DNA of 16,091 nt from Nitrososphaerales archaeon TH526 (lineage in GTDB: Archaea > Thermoproteota > Nitrososphaeria > Nitrososphaerales > Nitrososphaeraceae): NCBI GenBank assembly GCA_014523665.1, contig JAATVR010000204.1, positions 1 to 16,091 on the forward strand. The letters run 5' to 3'. Positions 6,242 through 13,397 of the stretch are shown piece by piece. The notes under the pieces are model-generated. The model did no database searches, was not told where the DNA came from, and worked only from the letters and a program-made list of their open reading frames with translations. The position numbers and the translations under genes are program-made. Every line of letters begins with the position of its first letter. Within the stretch, counting starts at the first letter, position 1.

Positions 6242-6856
6242 TTATCCAATAGTATTGAATTTAGATAGTGACTTCCACAGATACCACGTGGCGATACTCC
6301 TATATGGTTTCCATGGGTTGGCTATCTCTATCATCCTCTCAGGCTTAGGGAGCTCATCTAACAGGTATGTTCTTTTCATCGCATTTCTCAATCCTAAATC
6401 AGTAACAGGCAATATGTCCTTTCTAGCAAGACAAAATATCAAAAACATTTCTGCTGTCCATCTTCCTATGCCTCTTACTCTTGTTAGCCGACTGATTATT
6501 TCTTCATCTTGCATTTCTGGTAGGTCGAACAGGTTTAACCTACTGTCAACTACGTGAGTTGCAAGATCCTTGAGATATGTTATTTTCATTCTTGATAGTC
6601 CAACTTGAGTTCTCAGTTCAAGATCTGAACTTGAAATGATTTGTTCTGGTGTTGGGGTCTGATTCTCATAATATGTCAAGAACCTATTGTAAATGGAATT
6701 AGCAGCACTTCCGTTAAGTTGTTGATATATTATTGCCTCTACCAATGCCTGAAATGAATCTTTTTTTATTTTCAAAGAAAAACGTCCAATTTCTGTGATG
6801 ATTATCGCAAGTCGTTTGTCTGCAGAGCAAAGGTGTTCCACATAATTTGAGTTCAA
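6242..6856 (-). CDS. DNA-3-methyladenine glycosylase II (AlkA-like, HhH-GPD)
   Basis: This enzyme removes alkylated bases such as 3-methyladenine from DNA, starting base-excision repair. The 204-residue protein is the compact catalytic core. SFQALVEAIIYQQLNGSAA at about residues 34-52 is the family's helical entry motif, LTRVRGIGRWTAEMFLIFCL at 124-143 is the helix-hairpin-helix, and LPVTDLGLRNAM follows with the catalytic Asp at 153. The iron-sulfur cysteines of EndoIII/MutY are absent, which fits AlkA. The N-terminal TBP-like domain of E. coli AlkA is also absent, as in many short archaeal and bacterial forms. No ATG is in frame at the 5' end: TTG 6856 or GTG at codon 6 must serve. The ORF at 6255-6557 on the other strand is its shadow. 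Confidence 0.85.
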   Translation of the reverse strand: MNSNYVEHLCSADKRLAIIITEIGRFSLKIKKDSFQALVEAIIYQQLNGSAANSIYNRFLTYYENQTPTPEQIISSSDLELRTQVGLSRMKITYLKDLATHVVDSRLNLFDLPEMQDEEIISRLTRVRGIGRWTAEMFLIFCLARKDILPVTDLGLRNAMKRTYLLDELPKPERMIEIANPWKPYRSIATWYLWKSLSKFNTIG

Positions 6857-7190
6857 ATATGAGTATTCGTCATGCTTATCGTTGTATTATTGTATTTCTA
6901 AATTAAGATGTCGAGAGACAGGGTTACCTGAGGAATCTGTATTAGGTAATAGTCTATATCTTTGAATCCGGGATAAAACCTGAACCATGCTCTCTCAACA
7001 TTGGATACTGATTCGAATACGGAGTACTAACTTTCAACATGAGTTGGGGGCGAATGTATACCTTAGTTGGCGCTCTAGTGTACTCAAATATAGCACAGGA
7101 TGGTCTTATGTTTCCACATTTTTAATACCGGTTCCTAAAATTCAACTCGTCGATCCTTGCAAAGACATAACCTTTCTCAGCACCCTTTTG
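6857..7190. other. Intergenic stretch between glycosylase and tautomerase
   Basis: No supported gene. A plus-strand frame at 6987-7196 and a 33-codon minus-strand frame at 6887-6988 exist, but neither has recognisable motifs. AT-rich AATACAATAATAC on the minus strand about 30 nt before the glycosylase start may be its weak TATA box. Confidence 0.35.
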
Positions 7191-7200
7191 GTATAAATAA
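7191..7200 (+). promoter_or_regulatory. TATA box of the tautomerase/DJ-1 operon
   Basis: GTATAAATAA is a strong archaeal TATA box centred about 29 nt before ATG 7225. It shows that the GTG at 7201 is upstream of transcription start and that ATG 7225 is the true start. Confidence 0.65.
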
Positions 7201-7224
7201 GTGGAGTGTCACTTTGGACAACAT

Positions 7225-7401
7225 ATGCCTATAATAGCAGTTTCGTTGTATCCTGGAAGGACGAAAGAACAAAAAGCCTCTTTTGCAGATGCGATAACCG
7301 AGGCAGCTATACAGATACTTAAGACCAAACGTGAGCACATCATTATTACTTACGATGAAAGACCCCAAGAGAATTGGTTCATGGCTGGTAAGCCGCTGTG
7401 A
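7225..7401 (+). CDS. 4-oxalocrotonate tautomerase family protein
   Basis: Members of this family are about 60 residues long and use the amino-terminal proline, exposed after Met removal, as a general base or acid to shift double bonds in keto/enol substrates. This one is 58 codons: MPIIAVSLYPGRTKEQK, an amphipathic helix ADAITEAAIQIL, then HIIITYDERPQENWFMAG. Pro1 and Arg11 (GR after Pro1) are present. The Arg39 position of the classical enzyme is not conserved (REHIIIT), and Trp takes the place of Phe50, so the substrate probably differs from 4-oxalocrotonate. It leads an operon: the DJ-1-like gene starts 57 nt downstream with no promoter between. A second family member begins at 15974. Confidence 0.85.
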   Translation: MPIIAVSLYPGRTKEQKASFADAITEAAIQILKTKREHIIITYDERPQENWFMAGKPL

Positions 7402-7458
7402 ATTATTCATTCAATTCCAGAGAGGGTTGTGTTGAGTCAGATTAAGAATAACAATAAG

Positions 7459-8106
7459 ATGGATCTGGACAAGAATCACAACCAATTACCTATTAGAGTT
7501 GGGATTCTAATCTTTGATCAGGTCGAGGTTCTAGATGTTGCAGGTCCATTTGAAGTGTTCTCAGTAGCCCGTCTGAATGAAAAGAGACGACAGATTGAAC
7601 CCTCACCATTCAGGGTACTCTTACTAGGGGAAAAACCGGATCAGGTCTTGGCAGTTGGCGGCCTATGCCTTATTCCTGATGTGACTTTTGATAATTGTCC
7701 CGAACTTGATTTGTTGATAGTACCTGGAGGATGGGGAACCCGGATCCAGATAAATGATGTCAAGTTCTTGAATAGGATTGCTGATCGAGTTGCACGCACA
7801 AAGCTCACCGCATCGGTGTGTACAGGTGCGAGTCTTCTTGGAAGAGCAGGGTTACTAGACGAACGAGAGGCAACAACACACTGGCGAGCGTTTGATTTCC
7901 TTCATAAAGCCTCTCCAAAGGTGAAAATACGGAAGGATGTCCGCTTCACGTTAGTTGAGCCAATCTTCACTTCTGCAGGTGTGTCAGCTGGAATCGATTT
8001 AGCGTTGCGTATTGTTAGCCATTTCTTTGGTACTAAAATAGGTGTGGCTACTGCCCGTCAGATGGAATATCCCTACCCTCAAAGCGACCATCATATGTAT
8101 ATTTGA
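7459..8106 (+). CDS. DJ-1/PfpI family protein, isonitrile-hydratase-like
   Basis: The family shares a class-I-glutamine-amidotransferase-like fold with a reactive cysteine at the nucleophile elbow; members include isonitrile hydratase, proteases/chaperones, glyoxalases and the N-termini of some AraC regulators. From ATG 7459 the protein has 215 residues. IRVGILIFDQVEVLDVAGPFEVF at 12-34 is the entry motif, LLIVPGGWGTR at 85-95 is the oxyanion loop, ASVCTGASLLGRAGLLD at 118-134 has the nucleophile Cys121, and TTHWRAFDFL places His141. FTSAGVSAGIDLALRIV follows, as in isonitrile hydratases. The frame is open from GTG 7429, but ATG 7459 gives the normal N-terminal length. No HTH domain follows, so this is a stand-alone enzyme. 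Co-transcribed with the tautomerase; the substrate is unknown. Confidence 0.85.
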   Translation: MDLDKNHNQLPIRVGILIFDQVEVLDVAGPFEVFSVARLNEKRRQIEPSPFRVLLLGEKPDQVLAVGGLCLIPDVTFDNCPELDLLIVPGGWGTRIQINDVKFLNRIADRVARTKLTASVCTGASLLGRAGLLDEREATTHWRAFDFLHKASPKVKIRKDVRFTLVEPIFTSAGVSAGIDLALRIVSHFFGTKIGVATARQMEYPYPQSDHHMYI

Positions 8107-8640
8107 AGGGATCATTTCCATCTTTTGATATATATTACTCCAATTAAAAAACTAATATAATTAAGGGAAACGGCGCTGAGACTTTAGTAGAACGTTCATC
8201 AAGGTTTTCCCAATGAATATGACCCTCCGTCCTTGAACAAACTTATCATTTCACTTAAGGACGTGTAACTAAAGGAAAAATCCAATCCGGATGAAATTCA
8301 TGGAACTGGACACGAGGACTTTTTAGACTACCTTAGAATGTACATCTGTTATTGTATCAAGTAGCAGTTGAGTTAAAGTTTCTGCTAGAATTTACGTAAC
8401 ACAGATTCCGTAAGGTTATGATAATATTCGCCTGAGGTAGCGTTACCACTATCAACCAGGATTAACTCTACAACATATGATTAAACCCATAATGCCAGTT
8501 GAATATGGAAAATGCATGCCAACAGTGAAATTGGTAGCTATTGTGCATGCTCATTCTGAAACCTTTCTGAGTAGGGTGATTCGTGTCCACTTGATCGTAC
8601 TGACGAAAACTAAAAAAAGATCTTCAAGTCAATCGTCCTC
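8107..8640. other. Intergenic stretch with a possible relic frame
   Basis: At 8191-8364 on the plus strand one frame reads HQGFPNEYDPPSLNKLIISL, then KDV, TAA (8266-8268), and continues LKEKSNPDEIHGTGHEDFLD and YLRMYI before TAG at 8362. Its protein-like composition around a single stop hints at another dead gene, but no family or start is recognised. The frame at 8477-8670 has no recognisable content and is not called. Confidence 0.25.
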
Positions 8641-8648
8641 ATATAAAA
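8641..8648 (+). promoter_or_regulatory. TATA box of the frameshifted gene at 8672
   Basis: ATATAAAA begins 31 nt before ATG 8672, the spacing of a leaderless archaeal gene. The promoter looks intact although the gene behind it is broken. Confidence 0.5.
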
Positions 8649-8671
8649 CCAAAGTCTATATGATAACACTC

Positions 8672-9088
8672 ATGGCACTAGGACAAATAATATATGAACA
8701 CACAGGCAAGATGATAAGCCAGAGTTTTGGAGGTTCAAGGTCCGAAAATAGAGACTACCTTTAGAGCCATCGGTAAGTTCAAAGAAACGGGTATTACCGA
8801 GACCACAACGTATTGGAGTGTTCCTCGTCCAGGGGGGGGTGCATTGTATGGTAAGGCAAAAGGAATAGTGGTCACAAATGATGATAGTAGAGAAATCGCA
8901 ACGTTGACTGTACAGGGAGTTAGGCGAATTACTGGTCCAGGAGGTAAGGTAAGTTTTCATGTTTCCACGTTTTTTTTCGTTCAACTTCAACAGGAAAGCT
9001 AGCCTCTCTTAATAATGTCGTAGGTGTATTTGAATACGAAATGGATAAATCTGGAAATAGTACTGCAAAAATCTGGGAATGGATATAG
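8672..9088 (+). pseudogene. Small conserved archaeal protein, broken by two frameshifts
   Basis: Three frames join into one protein of about 139 residues. ATG 8672 starts MALGQIIYEHTGKMISQ. The frame moves near 8722 into RVLEVQGPKIETTFRAIGKF, then TYWSVPRPGGGALYGKAKG, and TVQGVRRITGPGGKVSFHVS. It moves again at a T8 run (8970-8977) into RSTSTGKLASLNNVVGVFEY and ends SGNSTAKIWEWI-TAG. I recall similar hypothetical proteins in Nitrososphaera-type archaea with SQRVLDVEGPKIET and GKLASLNN in one frame; this is from memory, not a search. The first break fits loss of one AG from an AGAG repeat, the second loss of one T (T9 to T8) or gain of two; net length change is a multiple of three. The function is unknown; a beta-rich domain is likely. 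Confidence 0.7.
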
Positions 9089-9134
9089 TGGCCTTCTGTT
9101 ATAGATATGACCTAGTTAATGAAAGCAACTTCCT

Positions 9135-11252
9135 CTAGTCCAAAGGCAAACTGAAACTAAATGTGGCTCCTTTCCCTTTACTATTATTGTCAGACCAGAT
9201 CTTGCCTCTATGTGCATCTATGATACTTTTGGAGATATACAGGCCCAAACCTGTGCCCCCCATTTCAGATTTCGAAGCAAACTTCGTAAATAGTCGAGGT
9301 ACCATTTCTGAATCTATTCCAGCGCCTGTGTCCTTCACGGAGACAACAACAATTTTTTTGTCAGCTTCTTTCTTTAATTCAGCAGAAATAAGGATGCTGC
9401 CTTCTTCCTCGGTGAACTTAATAGCGTTACCAAGAAGATTGGATACGACTTGTGATATCCTCCCTTTATCCCCTTCTGTGTTAATGTCATCCTTAGATGT
9501 GAATACTATTTTTTTGTTACTTTGTTGCCTTTCAATTAGATTCCTGTGCTCCGAAATTACACTCAATATCAAATCATTTAGATTGAATCTCTGCTTCTTT
9601 AAATGAAGCGACTGGCTCTCAATTTTTGTTACATCAAGTATGTCTTCAATGAGTTGCTGTAACCTTTCAGCGTTTCTATTAATCACAATCAATAATTCCG
9701 AACGTTCCCCGCCTTTTTTTTCAGATAAAAGGACTTGAGACAAACCCAGTATTGGCTGCACTGGAGTTCGCAATTCGTGTGCAGCTATGTTGATAAACTC
9801 CTTTTGCATTGCGCTGTATGCTTTTAGTTGTTCATAGAGTTCTCCTTGTTTCCAAAGAGTCTCAAAAATAGATGCATAGGAGAACGCAATAGGTCCACTA
9901 TTAGAATAGGAGGCTAATCCTGCTGCGTCATAATATCTCTCTTTTGCATCATCTTTTAGTTCAATGATCATTGATTCTTTTCTATCTACTACTATTATAC
10001 CGATCTGAGTCTGTAAACTCCTATCCAAGCCTCTTATCTCAAGCTTCGGCAATGCCAATTCTAGCCCGTTCATTATCTCGTCAATTTGTTGTTTATCTGC
10101 AGGAACAAGAATCCGTACGCTTATACCATGTTCTAATACTTCCCTGAACAAGTGCAGCGCACCGATACGTATATGGCGCCGAAATCCGTTGAAAGATGGG
10201 TATATCCTTAATACCTCATGTTTTGCTGATTTAATTAGTTGGCGAGAAAGTTTCATTGCTTCTTCAGGATTTCTGATAATCTCTATTTTAGCTGTTTCAA
10301 TCCCTTCTTCAATCTCTTTTATTTTAACTGCCGCATCAATGCCATTCCCCCATAATTCTTGGAAAACAGAAGCAAAATGCTTTAGGTAGTGTGGTTCGTT
10401 ACTTAATAGGAGACTTTGAACCAATTTACCATCTTCCATCTTCTCGATTGTTATTGCTATTTTCTTGTCTGAAAAACTGAAACTCATAGGCGGCAAGTTT
10501 TGAACATGTTTAACTTCAATACCGTAATCTAGATATAATTTGACAAGGTTCATATTCTGATCATTTATGTAGGTAATATACCTGATACCCTTATGTTCTC
10601 CCTTCTTTTGCTTATCTAACAGATTTTTATTTACGTCAAAGAAATGCTCATGACTATAAATCATACCGCCTGAAGTCAGACAAGTAGCCAGTTCACTTGA
10701 ATTAGCAATAAGATTAGAAATCTCTTTAATGATCTCTTGTGGATTATCTACTATAACTGTTTCATAACGTATTACCCCTTTTTCAATCTCCCTTATTCTT
10801 TGATCTGCTGGGAGAGTCTTGCTCCATAGAGTCTCAAAAAGATATTGACCCTGTTCAACAACCTCTTTGACGTTGCTGTACACTACATGAGAAGCTGGCT
10901 TTCCTTCTTCGTGTACGGTCGCAGGAGACACATATTCCTTTTCACTAACATAGAAGTTGCCTTTGATGCCATCTAGATGACGAAGCTCATTTACACTGGA
11001 CCTCATGAGCTCCTTGCAGTAAGTAATATTGTCATCTGTCATTTCTGTAACAAATCTTATTTTTATGCCTCGCTTTCTTGCCTCATTAAAGGTCATCCTT
11101 AGTGCTTCAATATCAATAAGCAATGAAGGACGGGTGTGGTCAACGCAACCGTCAATTCGCCCAGTAGCATTATCTATAAATTTTATTACTGTGTTGACTA
11201 CGTCAAAGGGATGATAATATACCTCTGTTTTTTCAGTGCTTCTTCCTTTCAT
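9135..11252 (-). CDS. Soluble histidine kinase with three tandem sensor repeats
   Basis: A sensor kinase that autophosphorylates on His and passes the phosphate to a response regulator. No membrane helix is present, so it acts in the cytoplasm. Numbering here counts from TTG 11309; the start chosen is ATG 11252 (residue 20), because a TATA box lies at 11295-11303, downstream of that TTG. The N-terminal ~480 residues hold three units of about 155 residues (27-177, 182-336, 341-494), each ending in a similar motif: FETLWSK, FQELWGN, FETLWKQ. They resemble the PLD-like sensor region of TrmB-type archaeal regulators. The kinase core follows: H-box FINIAAHELRTPVQPILG with H511, N-box VSNLLGNAIKFT with N628, G1 DTGAGID at 660-666, and G2 GGTGLGLYISKS at 684-695. 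No receiver partner lies intact nearby; the receiver at 2643 is dead. Confidence 0.88.
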   Translation of the reverse strand: MKGRSTEKTEVYYHPFDVVNTVIKFIDNATGRIDGCVDHTRPSLLIDIEALRMTFNEARKRGIKIRFVTEMTDDNITYCKELMRSSVNELRHLDGIKGNFYVSEKEYVSPATVHEEGKPASHVVYSNVKEVVEQGQYLFETLWSKTLPADQRIREIEKGVIRYETVIVDNPQEIIKEISNLIANSSELATCLTSGGMIYSHEHFFDVNKNLLDKQKKGEHKGIRYITYINDQNMNLVKLYLDYGIEVKHVQNLPPMSFSFSDKKIAITIEKMEDGKLVQSLLLSNEPHYLKHFASVFQELWGNGIDAAVKIKEIEEGIETAKIEIIRNPEEAMKLSRQLIKSAKHEVLRIYPSFNGFRRHIRIGALHLFREVLEHGISVRILVPADKQQIDEIMNGLELALPKLEIRGLDRSLQTQIGIIVVDRKESMIIELKDDAKERYYDAAGLASYSNSGPIAFSYASIFETLWKQGELYEQLKAYSAMQKEFINIAAHELRTPVQPILGLSQVLLSEKKGGERSELLIVINRNAERLQQLIEDILDVTKIESQSLHLKKQRFNLNDLILSVISEHRNLIERQQSNKKIVFTSKDDINTEGDKGRISQVVSNLLGNAIKFTEEEGSILISAELKKEADKKIVVVSVKDTGAGIDSEMVPRLFTKFASKSEMGGTGLGLYISKSIIDAHRGKIWSDNNSKGKGATFSFSLPLD

Positions 11253-11294
11253 AGCTAGATGACGGCCGTTTAGACAAGTTAAGCTAAACTGGTA

Positions 11295-11303
11295 CTTATA
11301 AAT
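11295..11303 (-). promoter_or_regulatory. TATA box of the histidine kinase gene
   Basis: ATTTATAAG on the minus strand predicts transcription start near 11271 and a leader of about 19 nt to ATG 11252. Confidence 0.5.
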
Positions 11304-11365
11304 TACCAATGAATGGTTAATATAGCCATTATCAACAGCGATTTGTAATAAGCATAGTCGTGTTT

Positions 11366-11869
11366 ATGTCCTCAAGATTTTTTTACACTAACCAAAATTC
11401 CAACGTACATTTAGAATACCTACTGAGAATGATTTTGAGCTTGTTAAGGTAGATAATCCAGACTTAAAAGATGGGGAATTCTTGATTCATGATCTATGGA
11501 TGTCAGTAGATCCCCCATATGCATGGGCGCCGCATGAGGGAAACTAAGAGCTACATATTTCCATTTCAAGAAGGGAAGTCTCTAGGAGCTGGATTTGTAG
11601 ATCAGATCATGAAATCAAACAATGACCGGTTTAAAGACGTGACCACATTCTTGAAATTTAGGTTGCAGAGTACTGGTCCTCAGACAGTAGCGAGGGCGAC
11701 ATAATGAAGATCGACCCGCTCATTGCACCAATCCAAGGCTACTTTGGGTATCTTGGGTTTGACAGGACTTCAGCTTATTTGAGGCCTTTTAAGAATTTCC
11801 CAGTTAGATGAAAATAGTAATGACAGTACAGTGCTAATTTCTGCAACTCCAGGGGCGGTTGGTTCCGTT
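11366..11869 (+). pseudogene. Fossil NADP-dependent oxidoreductase (MDR, prostaglandin/leukotriene reductase type)
   Basis: Intact family members are ~340-residue zinc-independent medium-chain reductases that reduce alkenals or enones with NADPH. Pieces in family order are spread over three frames. RIPTENDFELVKVDNPDL then KDGEFLIHDLWMSVDP in frame one is cut at a C5 run (11512-11516). HMHGRRMRETKSYIFPFQ, GKSLGAGFVDQIMKSNNDRF follow, cut near 11661. AEYWSSDSSEGDIMKIDPLI, APIQGYFGYLGFDRTSAYL follow, cut near 11796. QLDENSNDSTVLISATPGAV and GSV then reach the Rossmann glycine motif. There the homology stops abruptly and the whole cofactor-binding C-terminal half is gone. ATG 11366 (MSSRFF) may be the original start. 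Clearly dead. Confidence 0.8.
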
Positions 11870-12044
11870 GACACGACTAAACCAAGACTGGGCATTCAAG
11901 TCGAGGATTGCCTCAGACAACATATGCAGGAGTAAAGGAGTAAGTCCAGATACGAAGCGTATCACATGGTCTACTTATATGGGACGCTTGTCGCAGGCTT
12001 GGTTCGCTCTAAAATATCTAAAGTATTTACATGTTACAGACTAC
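11862..12044 (+). pseudogene. Fossil C-terminal rhodanese domain fused behind the oxidoreductase relic
   Basis: In a new frame starting inside the last codons of the oxidoreductase relic, the sequence reads VPLTRLNQDWAFKSRIASDN, ICRSKGVSPDTKRITW and STYMGRLSQAWFALKYL. It aligns without gaps from FKS onward with the second domain of the sulfurtransferase at 3955-4848 (FKS...ESKG...KEIITYCRIGER...WFVLKYL). Shared landmarks are FKS, SKG, D, IT, R, and WF-LKYL at identical spacing. The catalytic Cys position holds Ser (TCT, 11970-11972) and the CRIGER loop is scrambled, so it is inactive. It ends in AT-rich sequence before the family's conserved YDGSWTEWG. The two relics overlap by eight bases at the junction, implying a deletion joined two dead genes. 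Confidence 0.7.
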
Positions 12045-12095
12045 TTTTATTATATCATCTTTTACTAAGTCTAACATGTATTTCACTTTATTGCA

Positions 12096-12632
12096 TCATT
12101 TTTTGAATATAGTATAATGCAACTGTACTAATCCACTATCAAAAGCTTTACAGTTTATCATTTTTAGATTCATCTCCTTCTCTGTATTCTTAAATAGTGG
12201 TATACCTTTGCCAAGAATCTTGGGATGAATGGACATGATAATATCACGCAGTAGATCAGCTTTTAGCAATATTGAAATTATTTCTGAACCACCGACAAGC
12301 CAGATATCCTTACCAGATGAATCGACCAACTGTTCTACAAATTTTCTAACATCCTTACCAACAAATTCTACTTCATCATCTTTTTCCATCCCACCTAGAG
12401 ATTGCTGATTTCTGCTGAATACATAATTTTTCTTATCCTTAGTTGGATTTATTCCGCCACCAAGCTCTAAGCCTTTTTCAAATGTTTTTCTACCCATTAT
12501 GACTGCATCTACTGACTCATAAAACTCTTGATACCCGTAATCATCATCGGTGAACAGCCAATCAATGCTCCCATCTTCTCGGGCAATAAAACCATCCAAA
12601 CTTGAAGCAATGAACATCTTTATTCTTCTCAT
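12096..12632 (-). CDS. Dihydrofolate reductase / RibD C-terminal family protein
   Basis: This 178-residue protein belongs to the DHFR-like NADPH-dependent reductase family (RibD-C/YyaP type), whose members reduce folate, riboflavin precursors or unknown pteridine-like substrates. MFIASSLDGFIAREDGSIDW at 6-25 is the first strand and substrate loop, AVIMGRKTFEKGLE at 43-56 is the NADPH site, DIWLVGGSEIIS at 109-120 is the glycine motif, and IHPKILGKGIPLF at 135-147 is the family signature. The genuine RibD deaminase domain is absent, so this is a stand-alone form of uncertain substrate. ATG 12632 is backed by a TATA box about 26 nt upstream. It is the sole intact gene between two decayed or empty stretches. 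Confidence 0.85.
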   Translation of the reverse strand: MRRIKMFIASSLDGFIAREDGSIDWLFTDDDYGYQEFYESVDAVIMGRKTFEKGLELGGGINPTKDKKNYVFSRNQQSLGGMEKDDEVEFVGKDVRKFVEQLVDSSGKDIWLVGGSEIISILLKADLLRDIIMSIHPKILGKGIPLFKNTEKEMNLKMINCKAFDSGLVQLHYTIFKK

Positions 12633-12652
12633 AACACCAAGTAGCTCACATG

Positions 12653-12664
12653 TTAAAATAAAAA
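12653..12664 (-). promoter_or_regulatory. TATA box of the DHFR-like gene
   Basis: TTTTTATTTTAA on the minus strand is centred about 26 nt before ATG 12632, so the message should be leaderless or nearly so. Confidence 0.5.
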
Positions 12665-13345
12665 CAATACTGACCTAATAGAGAAAGGTTTGTTATTCTC
12701 ATAAAAGAATTGTCTGAGAAAACATTGCATATTCTATTCAATGAGCTAGGAACATGACAAAGTAAATTTATCACTCTGTTCATTAGAAGCGTCCAAGCTG
12801 CTAAAATAGCTGTAACTTTTTTGTAACCATACCAAATGCTTCTTACATAATGTATGGGAGGCTTTGAGTGTTCTACAAATGATCAAAGTTCCACATCTTA
12901 TCGTTATTACTTCAGATTGGAAATCTTAAACCTATTTAGTTCTCTTTTCTTCAAACCATGCGATGAATATTCATGTCAAATGGTAACTAAGCACTTAAGC
13001 TTATTTGGATACCCGGTCATTAAAGCATCAATTTTTATCGTCTAAAAAAACAAGGAGTATCGTGGAGAGGTGTGAAGTGAACACCGATATGAAATGTATA
13101 TAAATGAAAGGAAAAAAAGACGGAGTTTCTAACTATTAGACTTCATTTTTATATGCAAAAATAACCCCTCGAGTTACTCTTAGCGTGTTTATAATAATAC
13201 TCTCATAGTAGTATGTGCGCATGATTTCTGCGTCTTCTGCAATTTGTTCTAGAATCCTACCAGGGAAGTAACTAACATCAGAGCTTCTGACCAATCAATT
13301 ACATTGAGGATTAAGCTCGACTCAGAAGGTGATGTATTGAGTTAC
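12665..13345. other. Long intergenic stretch, no supported gene
   Basis: About 680 bases without a convincing gene. A plus-strand frame at 12854-13045 has no recognisable motif. On the minus strand around 13140-13290 a frame reads SYFPGRILEQIAEDAEIMRT and ends IFAYKNEV, without a start and unidentified. GGTGT/ACACC form a short inverted repeat at about 13069-13085. GTATATAAATG near 13099 is TATA-like but precedes only an 11-codon frame. Confidence 0.3.
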
Positions 13346-13375
13346 AAAACAAAACAAAACAAAACAAAACAAAAC
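13346..13375. repeat. (AAAAC)6 pentanucleotide microsatellite
   Basis: Six exact copies of AAAAC lie 22 nt beyond the stop codon of the transporter gene. On that gene's strand they read (GTTTT)6, a U-rich tract that could end its transcript. Perfect repeats of this kind expand and contract by slippage, so the copy number may vary between strains. Confidence 0.9.
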
Positions 13376-13397
13376 ATACCTTGCAATTCAATCAACA

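Noticed and set aside
6255..6557. 100-residue plus-strand ORF
   Set aside because: Antisense shadow of the DNA glycosylase.
7177..7410. 77-residue minus-strand ORF
   Set aside because: It is antisense to the tautomerase, which has a strong promoter and family motifs.
8670..8990. 106-residue minus-strand ORF
   Set aside because: It is antisense to the recognisable frameshifted gene at 8672-9088.
9163..11214. Plus-strand ORFs at 9163-9606, 10189-10389 and 11029-11214
   Set aside because: Antisense shadows of the histidine kinase.
11519..11704. Independent 61-residue gene
   Set aside because: It is one frame segment of the frameshifted oxidoreductase relic.
11859..12068. Independent 69-residue gene
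   Set aside because: It aligns with the C-terminal part of a rhodanese domain that has lost its active-site loop; it is a relic.
13346..13375. (AAAAC)6 as a CRISPR array
   Set aside because: The units are five bases with no spacers; it is a simple microsatellite.
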